Positions 50,892 through 59,330 of a stretch of 64,000 nucleotides of DNA are shown here, piece after piece. The DNA is from Spirochaetales bacterium. GTDB lineage: Bacteria > Spirochaetota > Spirochaetia > JABEVK01. The notes beneath the pieces are model-generated. The model was not told the origin of the DNA. It worked only from the letters and a program-made list of their open reading frames with translations, and made no database searches. Position numbers and translations under genes: made by a program. The stretch lies in assembly GCA_947478845.1 (NCBI GenBank), contig CANJXC010000008.1, forward strand, positions 1-64,000, in the 5' to 3' direction. Positions within the stretch are counted from its first letter, which is position 1. Each line of letters opens with the position of its first letter.

Positions 50892-51695
50892 TTATTCTTC
50901 TGCTCCACCCTTGTCCAGGAGTTTCCGCTCTTCCTCTTCGAGATAACAAAGCATTTTTTCCTTAACAAGCATGGGGCTCTCGCCTTTATGAATGGCAAAG
51001 ACTCCCGTAAGGATCATCTCCATGCGGAGTTTTTCGACTTTGAGCTTACCCTTGAGCTTATTGGCCACAGGCAGGGCGAACACGTTGGCTATACCGATTC
51101 CGTAGAGTGTGGCGATAAAGGCCGCCGCGATCGAGTGGCCGAGGTGTTCGATGTCACCGGCCAAGTTACCGAGAACCAGAACCAGACCGGTAACCGTACC
51201 GATGATTCCCATCGTGGGCGCGAAACCGCCCATCTGGCCGAAGATTTCAGCCTCTTCTTTTTTCACATGTTCATAAACTGCGATGTCGGTTTCGAGGAGT
51301 TTTTCGATTTCCTCAGGGTCAACGCCGTCGACCACCATGCGGATGCCCTTGCGAAACAAGGGGTCTTCGATGTCGTCCACCATGTCGTCAAGCGACAAAA
51401 GGCCTTCTTTGCGCGCCTTGTCTGACAAATCGACGATGGTCCCTGCCAGATCAGCGCTCGGAGCATTGGGCGCTTGCATAGCCGCTCCAACGCCGGCAGG
51501 AATCGACATGTAGCCCTTGATACCGAAGGAGACCAGCAAGGTTCCTGAAGTTCCCGCCGCGATGATGATTAAGGCTGAGATACCGATCAGCGAAGCCGGA
51601 TTTCCGCCTTCGAGGATGTAGCCCACCAAGATTCCGCCCAGACCGGTCACGAACCCGATGACCAGCGATATGTCCATGCCTTTTCCCGATTTCAT
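50892..51695 (-). CDS. motA: flagellar motor protein MotA
   Basis: A 267-aa stator channel subunit. Four membrane helices are seen (MDISLVIGFVTGLGGILVG; LIGISALIIIAAGTSGTLLV; GGFAPTMGIIGTVTGLVLV; GHSIAAAFIATLYGIGIANV) with the family Pro in PTMG and Ala-Thr-x-Tyr-Gly. ATG 51695 is listed, but ATG 51677 (MDISLV) has a better ribosome site (GGGAAAAGG) and matches the usual start of the family. Confidence 0.94.
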   Translation of the reverse strand: MKSGKGMDISLVIGFVTGLGGILVGYILEGGNPASLIGISALIIIAAGTSGTLLVSFGIKGYMSIPAGVGAAMQAPNAPSADLAGTIVDLSDKARKEGLLSLDDMVDDIEDPLFRKGIRMVVDGVDPEEIEKLLETDIAVYEHVKKEEAEIFGQMGGFAPTMGIIGTVTGLVLVLGNLAGDIEHLGHSIAAAFIATLYGIGIANVFALPVANKLKGKLKVEKLRMEMILTGVFAIHKGESPMLVKEKMLCYLEEEERKLLDKGGAEE

Positions 51696-51733
51696 ATTGA
51701 AGTTATCGACCGAAAAAAGCTGGACTTGACCGC

Positions 51734-52276
51734 TTATTGGGGTGAGGACGACTGTGTATAGAAGATGACCTGGGAACGGCCATATTCGCGGTGGTCGTAG
51801 CGGCGGTAGGGGCCCAGTATTTCGGGGAAAGACTCTTCCCCAGGGTAATGCAACAGAAGAGAGCCCCGAGCGGACAAGAGATCGCGTTCGCCAATCAGTT
51901 GCAACACCTCGAGCTTACCGGCCATCGGGAAGGGCGGATCAAGGTAGATGACGTCCCACTTCCGGTCGGCTCGTTTGAGAAAGACCTTCACGTCGGCCAT
52001 GTGGAGTTCGATGGGGGCATCGGCTATCAGCAGGTTTTTCAGCATCACCGCCTTTTTGCCAAAGTCCTTTTCCACGAGGTCGATGGGCGACGCCCCGCGG
52101 CTGGCGGCCTCGAGACCCATGAGCCCCGAACCAGCAAACAGATCGAGGAAACTCAGCCCCTCAAGGGGGCCAAGAATAGAGAACAAACTGGTGCGCATCC
52201 TATCCATCGCGGGACGAATGACTCCGGGAGGACACTGGACGATTCGGCCTCGGTACCTGCCGCCTGTGATGCGCAT
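51734..52276 (-). CDS. rsmD: 16S rRNA m2G966 methyltransferase RsmD
   Basis: A 180-aa SAM methyltransferase that modifies the 30S subunit. Motifs: MRITGGRYRGR, RPAMDRMRTSLFSIL, FLDLFAGSGLMGLEAASRGA, VEKD and the catalytic DVIYLDPPFPM. No ribosome site; TATACT (52290-52285, minus) with CTGACA 17 bp further up ends eight bases before the ATG, so the mRNA is probably leaderless. Confidence 0.94.
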   Translation of the reverse strand: MRITGGRYRGRIVQCPPGVIRPAMDRMRTSLFSILGPLEGLSFLDLFAGSGLMGLEAASRGASPIDLVEKDFGKKAVMLKNLLIADAPIELHMADVKVFLKRADRKWDVIYLDPPFPMAGKLEVLQLIGERDLLSARGSLLLHYPGEESFPEILGPYRRYDHREYGRSQVIFYTQSSSPQ

Positions 52277-52284
52277 GAAACCAA

Positions 52285-52313
52285 AGTATAGCTGGCGATG
52301 AAAGCTTTGTCAG
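52285..52313 (-). promoter_or_regulatory. promoter of rsmD (near-leaderless)
   Basis: Minus strand: CTGACA (52313-52308), a 17-bp spacer and TATACT (52290-52285). The start codon lies 8 bases after the -10 box. Confidence 0.6.
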
Positions 52314-52375
52314 GTTTCGAATGGTTGCCCGGTAGGAGACCGTCCGGCTATGGTAAGGTCTTGTGGAGAGGTTCC

Positions 52376-54121
52376 ATGTTCCGAAAATACCTGCCGTTGT
52401 ACATCGCCGCGCTCCTGGCCGCCGCCGCGGGGACAGTTTTGGCCTCGCTACCGTCACTGTTACTTCGTTCTCTATTAGACAGCGGTTTGGGGGGAGCTCC
52501 TTGGGACTTGCCCGGACCCCTGGGCTGGGTTGGGAGCATTCCCTGGGCCATCGGATGCATGCTTGCCTTCAGTGTGGCTGCCGCAGGACTAAACTTTCTG
52601 TCGGGCTACGGCACGCAGCGGGTATCTGAAGATGCGGCACGTGATCTTCGCAACCAATTGTACTCCCACCTTCACCTTCTAACTTGGGATGAACTGCAGA
52701 AGGCCCCCACCGGCGATTGGGTGCAGCGGTGTACCTCCGATGTCGACACCCTGAAAAGGTTGGTTGGCCTCCAGTTCCCCGAAGTGGTGAACAGCCTGCT
52801 GCAGGCACTCTGGATTTTGCCGCTTTTGTTCACGGTCGAACCAAGGTTGGCTTGGTTCACTGTTCCGCTCCTGCCCGTTGTGCTGGGCTTCAGTTACTTT
52901 TTTTTCCTGAAAGTGGAACAGGCCTTCAAGCAGAGTGACGAGTCTGAGGGCCGGCTTTCAGGAATACTCCAGGAAAATGTAACCGGGGTTCGGGTTGTCA
53001 AAGCGTTTGCCCGTCAGGATTTCGAGCGGCTGAAGTTTGCCAGGGAAAACGACCACTACCGCAGGGTGACCCGCAAACTGATCAACTTTTTTGCCCTTTA
53101 TTGGGCTTTAGTGCATCTGTTGTCGTTTGGACAACTTGGCCTCGTGTTGGGCGCGGGCATCATGGCCGTCCAGGCCGGCCAAGTGACTACAGGTACAGTG
53201 GTGATGTTCATGACCCTCACAGGTATGCTGGTGTGGCCCATAAGGCAGTTGGGCCGGGTACTTACCGATCTAGGCAAGGCTAAAGTTTCTTGGTCCCGCA
53301 TTCAAGAGATTCTCTCCAAACCCATCGAAGATCTCGGGGAGCGCGACAGCGAACCGCGGTTATGGTCCGGCCGTCTGGAGTTCCGCGGTGTCACCGTAAA
53401 AAAAGATGAGCGTACGGTTTTGGAAGCGTTGAGTTTCGTCATCGAAGCGGGAACCACCGCTGCCCTTTTGGGCCCAACAGGCAGCGGCAAGTCGACTTTG
53501 GTACAATTGCTCGCGGGCCTGACCGACTACGAAGGGGAAATTTTACTCGACGGGCATGAACTCCGGTCCCTTTCGAAACGAGAACTGAGGGCTCAAGTGG
53601 GACTGGTGCTTCAGGAACCATGGCTTTTTGCCAAAACAATCGGAGATAACATCGGCTTGGCTCATGAGCACCCGCGCGCCGAGGAAATTTCGGGTGCCGC
53701 CGCACTGGCCCGCTTTCATGAGGGCATCTCTCGGTTTCCAGAGGGCTACAATACCCTTCTTGGAGAAAGAGGGGTAACCTTGTCGGGAGGACAACGCCAG
53801 CGCACGGCCATTGCCCAAATGCTTTTAAGGCCCCGCCCCGTGCTGGTCTTCGACGACTCACTTTCGGCTGTCGACAACCACACGGATGCTCAAATCAGGG
53901 ATTCCCTCAGGAACAGGCAAGATCCAAGTTTAGCCAAAGGAACGGTGATTCTGATTTCGCACCGCCTGTCGACGTTGGCGCAGGCCGATGTGATTCTGGT
54001 GCTTGAGCATGGGCGTCTGGTGCAAAAAGGTACCCATGCTGAACTCGCAGCCCAACCCGGATTGTACCGGCGAATGGCTGAACTTCAGAATGCCCTGCAA
54101 AAGGAATGGTTATCGCCATGA
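52376..54121 (+). CDS. ABC exporter half-transporter, degenerate ATP-site subunit
   Basis: A 581-aa half-transporter. ATG 52376 lies after GGAGAGG. Six membrane helices precede an ATPase with Walker A GPTGSGKST, signature LSGGQRQR and Walker B VLVFDDSLSAVD, where Asp replaces the catalytic Glu. It overlaps its partner by 4 bp. The Glu-to-Asp change marks it as the non-hydrolysing half of a heterodimer. Confidence 0.93.
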   Translation: MFRKYLPLYIAALLAAAAGTVLASLPSLLLRSLLDSGLGGAPWDLPGPLGWVGSIPWAIGCMLAFSVAAAGLNFLSGYGTQRVSEDAARDLRNQLYSHLHLLTWDELQKAPTGDWVQRCTSDVDTLKRLVGLQFPEVVNSLLQALWILPLLFTVEPRLAWFTVPLLPVVLGFSYFFFLKVEQAFKQSDESEGRLSGILQENVTGVRVVKAFARQDFERLKFARENDHYRRVTRKLINFFALYWALVHLLSFGQLGLVLGAGIMAVQAGQVTTGTVVMFMTLTGMLVWPIRQLGRVLTDLGKAKVSWSRIQEILSKPIEDLGERDSEPRLWSGRLEFRGVTVKKDERTVLEALSFVIEAGTTAALLGPTGSGKSTLVQLLAGLTDYEGEILLDGHELRSLSKRELRAQVGLVLQEPWLFAKTIGDNIGLAHEHPRAEEISGAAALARFHEGISRFPEGYNTLLGERGVTLSGGQRQRTAIAQMLLRPRPVLVFDDSLSAVDNHTDAQIRDSLRNRQDPSLAKGTVILISHRLSTLAQADVILVLEHGRLVQKGTHAELAAQPGLYRRMAELQNALQKEWLSP

Positions 54122-55920
54122 GCAATTGGGAGGACGAAGCGTTTCAAACGCGTTGGAACTGGGGTCTTTGGAAAGGCTTGCTCAGCTTCGCCAAGCCGTA
54201 TTCGACGTTGCTGACGTTTCTGGGCCTGATCATGGTTGCCGTCGCGTCGGTTGACACCTTGTTTCCCTACCTGACCAAGGTGGCCGTGGATACCTTTATG
54301 GTACCAAAAACCCTCCAGGGAATCGAAGGGTTCCTAGGCCTCTATATTGCCACAATGTCGCTTCAGTGCGTTCTGATGTGGCTGCTCATCTACGTGGCGG
54401 GTATCATCGAGCAGGGTCTCATCCACGACCTGCGCCGGGCAGGGTTTGAAAGGTTGATGGACCTCTCGTTCAGCTATTACGACCGGACACCAGGCGGGTG
54501 GATTCTCGCGCGTCTGACCAGCGACGCCACCCGCCTCGGCCAGGTAATTTCCTGGGGACTGGTGGATATGGTATGGGGCTTCGCCATGATGGTGGCGATT
54601 ACTGTGGTGCTCTTTGTCCTCAACCCCGTGCTAGCGGCCATCACGTTGGCGGTTCTCCCTCCCTTGGCCTGGGCAAGCGTTGTGTTTCAAAAGACCCTGC
54701 TCAAATGGTACCGGGAAGTGAAAAAGCTCAGCTCGGAAGTCTCGGCTTCGTTTTCGGAAGGTATCCAAGGCGCACGCAGCAGTAAAGTCCTTTCGCGGGA
54801 AGACGGAAACCGGCAGGAGTTTGGCGTGCAAGCCACGCGCTTGCGAGACGCTAGCGTCCGGTCCGCTTGGTTTGGGGCTCTTTATTTGCCTGTCGTGCTC
54901 ACGCTGGCTAGCCTAGGTACGGCACTTGCCCTCACCTTTGGCGCACCCATGGTCCTGTCTGGAGCCTTAAGTCTAGGGACCCTCGTCGCGTTTGCCTCTT
55001 ACACTGTCCAGCTTTTTGAACCGATCCGAGAATTAGCTCGTGTACTCGGTGAGCTGCAGCAAGCTCAGACTTCTGCCGAGCGGTTGCTGGCACTGGTCAG
55101 CGCCGAACCAGAAATTCGCGATCGGCCCGGGCTGGAGGTTGCGAAGGAACCCCCACTGATTGGGCGGGTTGAGTTTCGCGATGTTGGGTTTTCGTACGTC
55201 GCTGACCAGCCAATTTTGGAGCATTTTGATCTGATGGTGGAGCCGGGTCAGAGCATCGCGTTCGTTGGCGAAACGGGGAGCGGGAAGAGCACTATCATCA
55301 ACCTGTTGTGCCGCTTCTATGAACCGACCAGCGGAAGCATTCTCATCGACGGCACCGATACCCGTGACCGTACCCAGCATTGGCTACACTCAAGGTTGGG
55401 GTACGTCTTGCAAACACCACAGCTGTTTCGGGGATCTGTGCGCGACAACATCCGCTATGGTTTGCTCGAGGCCACCGATGAGCAGGTGGAGAGAGCAGCC
55501 CGCCAAGTTTCGGCTGAGGGATTCATCCTCGAGCTGGAAAAGGGCTTCGATACCGATGTGGGGGAGGGGGGAAGCCGCTTGTCGACGGGCCAGAAGCAGC
55601 TGGTCAGCCTGGCCCGGGCGGTGTTGGCGGACCCGGCATTGTTCCTGCTCGACGAGGCAACGAGCTCGGTTGATACCGAAACAGAACGCCTGATTCAAGA
55701 CGCCGTCGATGAGTTGTTGAAAGGGCGCACCAGCTTTCTCATCGCCCACCGATTGTCTACAGTCCGCCGGGCCGATCGGATTCTGCTGCTGGAGGCTGGG
55801 CGTATTCTCGAAGACGGCAATCACTCGCAGCTGATGGCAAGGCGGGGACGATACTTCGAGCTTTACACCGAGCAGTTCCTCGACGAGCGTGAGAAGCAGC
55901 TCCTCGACTCGGAACTTTAG
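54118..55920 (+). CDS. ABC exporter half-transporter, canonical ATP-site subunit
   Basis: A 600-aa half-transporter. Walker A is GETGSGKST, the signature is LSTGQKQL (Thr for Gly) and Walker B is LFLLDEATSSVD with the catalytic Glu. The partner upstream has Asp here. Together they form a second TM287/288-type exporter, with the same logic as the pair at 28.4-31.9 kb. The 3' end overlaps the convergent xdh-like gene by 4 bp. Confidence 0.93.
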   Translation: MSNWEDEAFQTRWNWGLWKGLLSFAKPYSTLLTFLGLIMVAVASVDTLFPYLTKVAVDTFMVPKTLQGIEGFLGLYIATMSLQCVLMWLLIYVAGIIEQGLIHDLRRAGFERLMDLSFSYYDRTPGGWILARLTSDATRLGQVISWGLVDMVWGFAMMVAITVVLFVLNPVLAAITLAVLPPLAWASVVFQKTLLKWYREVKKLSSEVSASFSEGIQGARSSKVLSREDGNRQEFGVQATRLRDASVRSAWFGALYLPVVLTLASLGTALALTFGAPMVLSGALSLGTLVAFASYTVQLFEPIRELARVLGELQQAQTSAERLLALVSAEPEIRDRPGLEVAKEPPLIGRVEFRDVGFSYVADQPILEHFDLMVEPGQSIAFVGETGSGKSTIINLLCRFYEPTSGSILIDGTDTRDRTQHWLHSRLGYVLQTPQLFRGSVRDNIRYGLLEATDEQVERAARQVSAEGFILELEKGFDTDVGEGGSRLSTGQKQLVSLARAVLADPALFLLDEATSSVDTETERLIQDAVDELLKGRTSFLIAHRLSTVRRADRILLLEAGRILEDGNHSQLMARRGRYFELYTEQFLDEREKQLLDSEL

Positions 55921-56774
55921 TCGTCATCAAGGCGAGTGAGCACCCAGCGGCTGAGGTGGAGGATGCGCTCTGTTTGAAACACGCTTGGGAGAATCGGCAG
56001 TTCGGCAAGGAAGTCCGCAAGCCGCGCGAGCGAAGCGTCCCTCTCCTGCCGAGGTAGAGGAAGCCTGCGTCCCGTGAGCTCGGCCTCAAGCTCCCTCGAG
56101 CGAAGCAAACCCAGTTGAGGAAGGGAAAAAACCAGGCGGAAACGAGAGAGCAAGCCGTCCTTAGGCGAAGCCAGACACACCATGGAAAGCTTTTCTTCCC
56201 AAGAAGTCCGGTAACTCCCGATTTTTTGATAGAAGTGCAGGCCTGGTTGTTCCAGAGGTAGGCGGATCTTGGTGAGAAGCTCTCCGGCTGCCAAGCTGAG
56301 CCGGCCTTGCTCGGCGAGGTCTTGAAACGAAACCCAACGGGACGAACGTTGGCCACGCAGTTCAAGCTGGGCCCCTAGAAGCAGAAGCACAGGAAACAGA
56401 TCGCCAAAGGTTCCTTTTTGGCAAAGATTGCCGCCCACAGTTGCCAGATTCCGCAGGCCAGAGGTACCAATCGTGCGAATCGCTTCCTTGAGCACAACAG
56501 GAATCTGCGTGTCGGGGAGCGAGAGCAACGCCGAAAGCGGTGCTGTGGCTCCCACGTCCAGACTACGATCGCCCGAAGTGATGCGCTTTAGGTCATCGAG
56601 AAGGTGCAAGGTCACAGCCACCGGGGCCTCGGCTGCGCGGCTGGTCCCTCCAGCAATCAACTGGCTCCCGGGATTAGCTAGCAGGAAAGCCAAAGTTTCA
56701 CTGAGGGTACGTGGTCCGTACAGGAGTGGCTGGGCAATCTCAATGGTGTCCACGGGGAACCTCTCTGCCCACAA
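55917..56774 (-). CDS. xanthine-dehydrogenase-like FAD-binding subunit
   Basis: A 285-aa molybdopterin-dehydrogenase FAD subunit (XdhB/CoxM type). The FAD-binding pattern is AGGTS (here LIAGGTSRA) and TIGTSGLRNLATVGGNLCQKG, where the family has IGxxQIRNxGTIGGN. GTG 56753 after GAGAGG may be the true start; it shortens the overlap with the Fe-S subunit gene. Last gene of the NusG-led operon. Confidence 0.87.
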   Translation of the reverse strand: MWAERFPVDTIEIAQPLLYGPRTLSETLAFLLANPGSQLIAGGTSRAAEAPVAVTLHLLDDLKRITSGDRSLDVGATAPLSALLSLPDTQIPVVLKEAIRTIGTSGLRNLATVGGNLCQKGTFGDLFPVLLLLGAQLELRGQRSSRWVSFQDLAEQGRLSLAAGELLTKIRLPLEQPGLHFYQKIGSYRTSWEEKLSMVCLASPKDGLLSRFRLVFSLPQLGLLRSRELEAELTGRRLPLPRQERDASLARLADFLAELPILPSVFQTERILHLSRWVLTRLDDD

Positions 56775-57240
56775 CTGGCCAAGGACGCGACGCTAGCCAG
56801 CGACGAGCTCCCCGTTCCAAAACCGGCTTGCTGCCACAGCGGCAGGGAATCTCGCCGATGGCCAACCGGCATTCCTCGGCGTCAGCCTGAGGAAACTGCT
56901 CCAAGAAGGAGAACAGGTGGAAGATCTGCACCTCCGTGCATTCGGTACAGTGGACAAGACCCTCCTCCTCGAGAAGAGCCCGGAACTGCCGGTACTCCTC
57001 GGTATTTTGGAAGCCCTCGGGGGAAACGACTTCCTGCTCTCTCACTTGGAAGAATGGGATCAGACAGCTCGGTACCTCTTTGCCGTCCAGTAAGATATGA
57101 CAGCGGCCACAGTCACCCTGTTCACAACACACCCGTTCAGGAAACAGGCCCGCCCGCTGCTGAAGCACCGCAAACAGCGAGTCGCGTGGCCCTCCCGAGA
57201 GGGCAAGGTCGTCGCCGTTTAGAATCAGTTGGACCTTCAT
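56740..57240 (-). CDS. xanthine-dehydrogenase-like 2Fe-2S subunit
   Basis: A 166-aa electron-transfer subunit (XdhC/CoxS type). The plant-ferredoxin-like cluster is VCCEQGDCGRCHILLDGKEV then SC. The second cluster uses HCTECTEVQI (for CGFCTPG) and PCRCG. The GFC-PG part is altered, although the two Cys-x2-Cys / Cys-x-Cys pairs remain. It overlaps the large subunit by 4 bp (ATGA). Confidence 0.9.
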   Translation of the reverse strand: MKVQLILNGDDLALSGGPRDSLFAVLQQRAGLFPERVCCEQGDCGRCHILLDGKEVPSCLIPFFQVREQEVVSPEGFQNTEEYRQFRALLEEEGLVHCTECTEVQIFHLFSFLEQFPQADAEECRLAIGEIPCRCGSKPVLERGARRWLASRPWPVVGREVPRGHH

Positions 57241-59330
57241 AGATCGCCCACCGGTTCCCTCAGCGCTTCATCGAGCATCTTTCGCGAGACCGGAATCGAA
57301 GGCAACGAAGAGCCAAGCGCCTGCCTAATGGCGTTAAACAGCGCCGGAGCCATGGCATGGGCACCCAAGTTCCCCAGACCGCGAGGCCGTAGTTCTTTGG
57401 AGCCTTCCAGAAAAAGGATGGCCAGAGGCGGTAGTTCGCGCGGTCCGGGCAGCCGGTAGCGGTGGTAACCGCTGTCGTGGCCCGAGACATCGAAATGGAA
57501 GACTTCGGTCAGCGCCCAACCAACGGCCATCTGTGCCCCTTCAACCAAGGCATTGCGGGCTGCGGCTTCGTCAACCCGGGGTCCGGCATCCACCACTAAA
57601 GTCAGCCTGACAATCTCGACCTCGGCTCGGTGAGGTATTACCTGCACTTCTGCAACCGCCGAGCACCAGGAAAAGGAAAGAAACGGCTGGCCCGTGAATG
57701 CCTCGGAATCCCAAGGGGGAGTCTTACTCCGGCGGAAAACCGACTTGACAGTCACCGGAAGGGCCTGTTTCAGCCGCTTTTGAGCCAGAGCTTCACAGGT
57801 TTGGACGATGAGCCTGGGGACCATTTCGAAGGCCCGGGAGGCGAGGGAAGGTCCACCGGTGGGGTGCTCACCGGTAAAAACGGGGCAGATGCGAACCGAA
57901 GTCTGAGGAATCTGAAGTGTGGCAGCAGCCTGGGCCTTCCACAGCTCGCTCTGCCTCTCGTTGGGGGAAACCAGGGGAATGTAGAGCGACAGTTGTCCGT
58001 CTTCATCGAGCCGACCCTCTAAGTGAACGGGGTTACCACCGGCCAAAAGTCCATTGCCCTGAAAAGCGGAAGCGACACCAATCCCCTTCAGGGGAAGTGC
58101 TTCAGAAGCCAGATTTTTCCGGTTTGCCGACAGAAGACCATAGGCAGCATATTTGCGGGAGAAGTCCGTCGCCTTTGAGGTCTCCGCAAGCAACCAGTGA
58201 AGAGGATTCTCGGTTTTTGGCACCAGGCCGGTAAACCAAGGTTGTCCAACAACCACCGCGTTTTGTTGGCGCCAGCGTACTGGGTCGATGTCCAATTCCC
58301 GGCAGATGTCGTCCACATGACTTTCCAGCGCAAAAAGTCCCAAGCCCTCGCCTTGGGTGCCCACAGGTCCGCGAGGTGGCGTTGGCGAGGTTTGAACCCG
58401 ACCTTGAACCTCAAAATGGGGCAGATGATAAGGAGTCAGAAGGCCCACAAGGGCTCGGTCGAGGATTTCCTCTGCCATTACCGGCCAAGCACCCGTCTGC
58501 AGCTCTAGCTGGGCGCTGAGCGACAACAAACGGCCATCGGAGGCCACAAGCGATTTCAAGAAGGTCTTGCATTCTGGCTTCTTGGGAGAAACATGAAAGT
58601 CCTCCTGCCTGGTAAGTCGCAACACGACCGGTTTTCCGCAGGCCTGAGACAACAACGCTGCATATACCGCATACAGCGAAGGAAACCACACCTGATTTCC
58701 AGTCACCCCTGCGGTGGTGGTTGCCAGCACTTGAACTTTGGCCGGGTCTAAGTCGAGAGCACGAGCTACGCTACTCACCACGTGCGCTGGCCATTGCGAC
58801 CTGACTTTAACGGCTACCGTACCTTGGGTCACGTGGGCTAAAACCTCAAGAGCGTCGAATCTCCCGTGATCTTGTGCTCCCGACGAAAAGGAGCTTTCCA
58901 CAACCCTGAACCCGGAACCCTCAGAGTTTTCGGGAACGACACCTCGGCTCAGGAATCGAGTGATCCCGGCAGCGGGCTCGTTTTGCTCGGGAACCACAAC
59001 GAATCGCACCTGGGAAGCAAAAGCTCTGACAACCGCTTCCGCCTCACCCACAACCAGAAACAGCGGTTCGCCGATGTAATGAACCGTGTTGTGAGAAAGA
59101 AGAGGGAATCGCACCTTGTTCACTTGGAAGCTTTCGTTTCCAGGAATGTCATCGGGGCCATACAAGCGCATGCCTTCGGGGAGTGGCGGGTGAACCATTC
59201 CAATCACTCGGCCCCTTGGAACCTGCGACCGCAGACACACCCCGTGCCAGCATTCGGCGGACGGAGGCGAAAACAGACGGTGATCCGGGTCAAAAAGTGG
59301 ATCCCGGAACCCTTTCTTTTTGCGGGCCAT
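57237..59330 (-). CDS. xanthine-dehydrogenase-like molybdopterin subunit, altered active site
   Basis: A 697-aa large subunit of the xanthine oxidase family. It shows HYIGEPLFLVVGE (substrate channel), PAHVVSSVARALDLDPAKV and VVLRLTRQEDFHVSPKKPE. Two hallmark motifs are changed. The GGGFGGK loop reads TAGVTGNQVWFPS, and the catalytic Glu motif (family KGVGEPP) reads RGLGNLGAH, with Asn for Glu. Hydroxylation by the usual mechanism is therefore doubtful, or the protein belongs to a divergent subgroup. It shares a TAATG with the DegT gene stop. Confidence 0.85.
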   Translation of the reverse strand: MARKKKGFRDPLFDPDHRLFSPPSAECWHGVCLRSQVPRGRVIGMVHPPLPEGMRLYGPDDIPGNESFQVNKVRFPLLSHNTVHYIGEPLFLVVGEAEAVVRAFASQVRFVVVPEQNEPAAGITRFLSRGVVPENSEGSGFRVVESSFSSGAQDHGRFDALEVLAHVTQGTVAVKVRSQWPAHVVSSVARALDLDPAKVQVLATTTAGVTGNQVWFPSLYAVYAALLSQACGKPVVLRLTRQEDFHVSPKKPECKTFLKSLVASDGRLLSLSAQLELQTGAWPVMAEEILDRALVGLLTPYHLPHFEVQGRVQTSPTPPRGPVGTQGEGLGLFALESHVDDICRELDIDPVRWRQQNAVVVGQPWFTGLVPKTENPLHWLLAETSKATDFSRKYAAYGLLSANRKNLASEALPLKGIGVASAFQGNGLLAGGNPVHLEGRLDEDGQLSLYIPLVSPNERQSELWKAQAAATLQIPQTSVRICPVFTGEHPTGGPSLASRAFEMVPRLIVQTCEALAQKRLKQALPVTVKSVFRRSKTPPWDSEAFTGQPFLSFSWCSAVAEVQVIPHRAEVEIVRLTLVVDAGPRVDEAAARNALVEGAQMAVGWALTEVFHFDVSGHDSGYHRYRLPGPRELPPLAILFLEGSKELRPRGLGNLGAHAMAPALFNAIRQALGSSLPSIPVSRKMLDEALREPVGDL

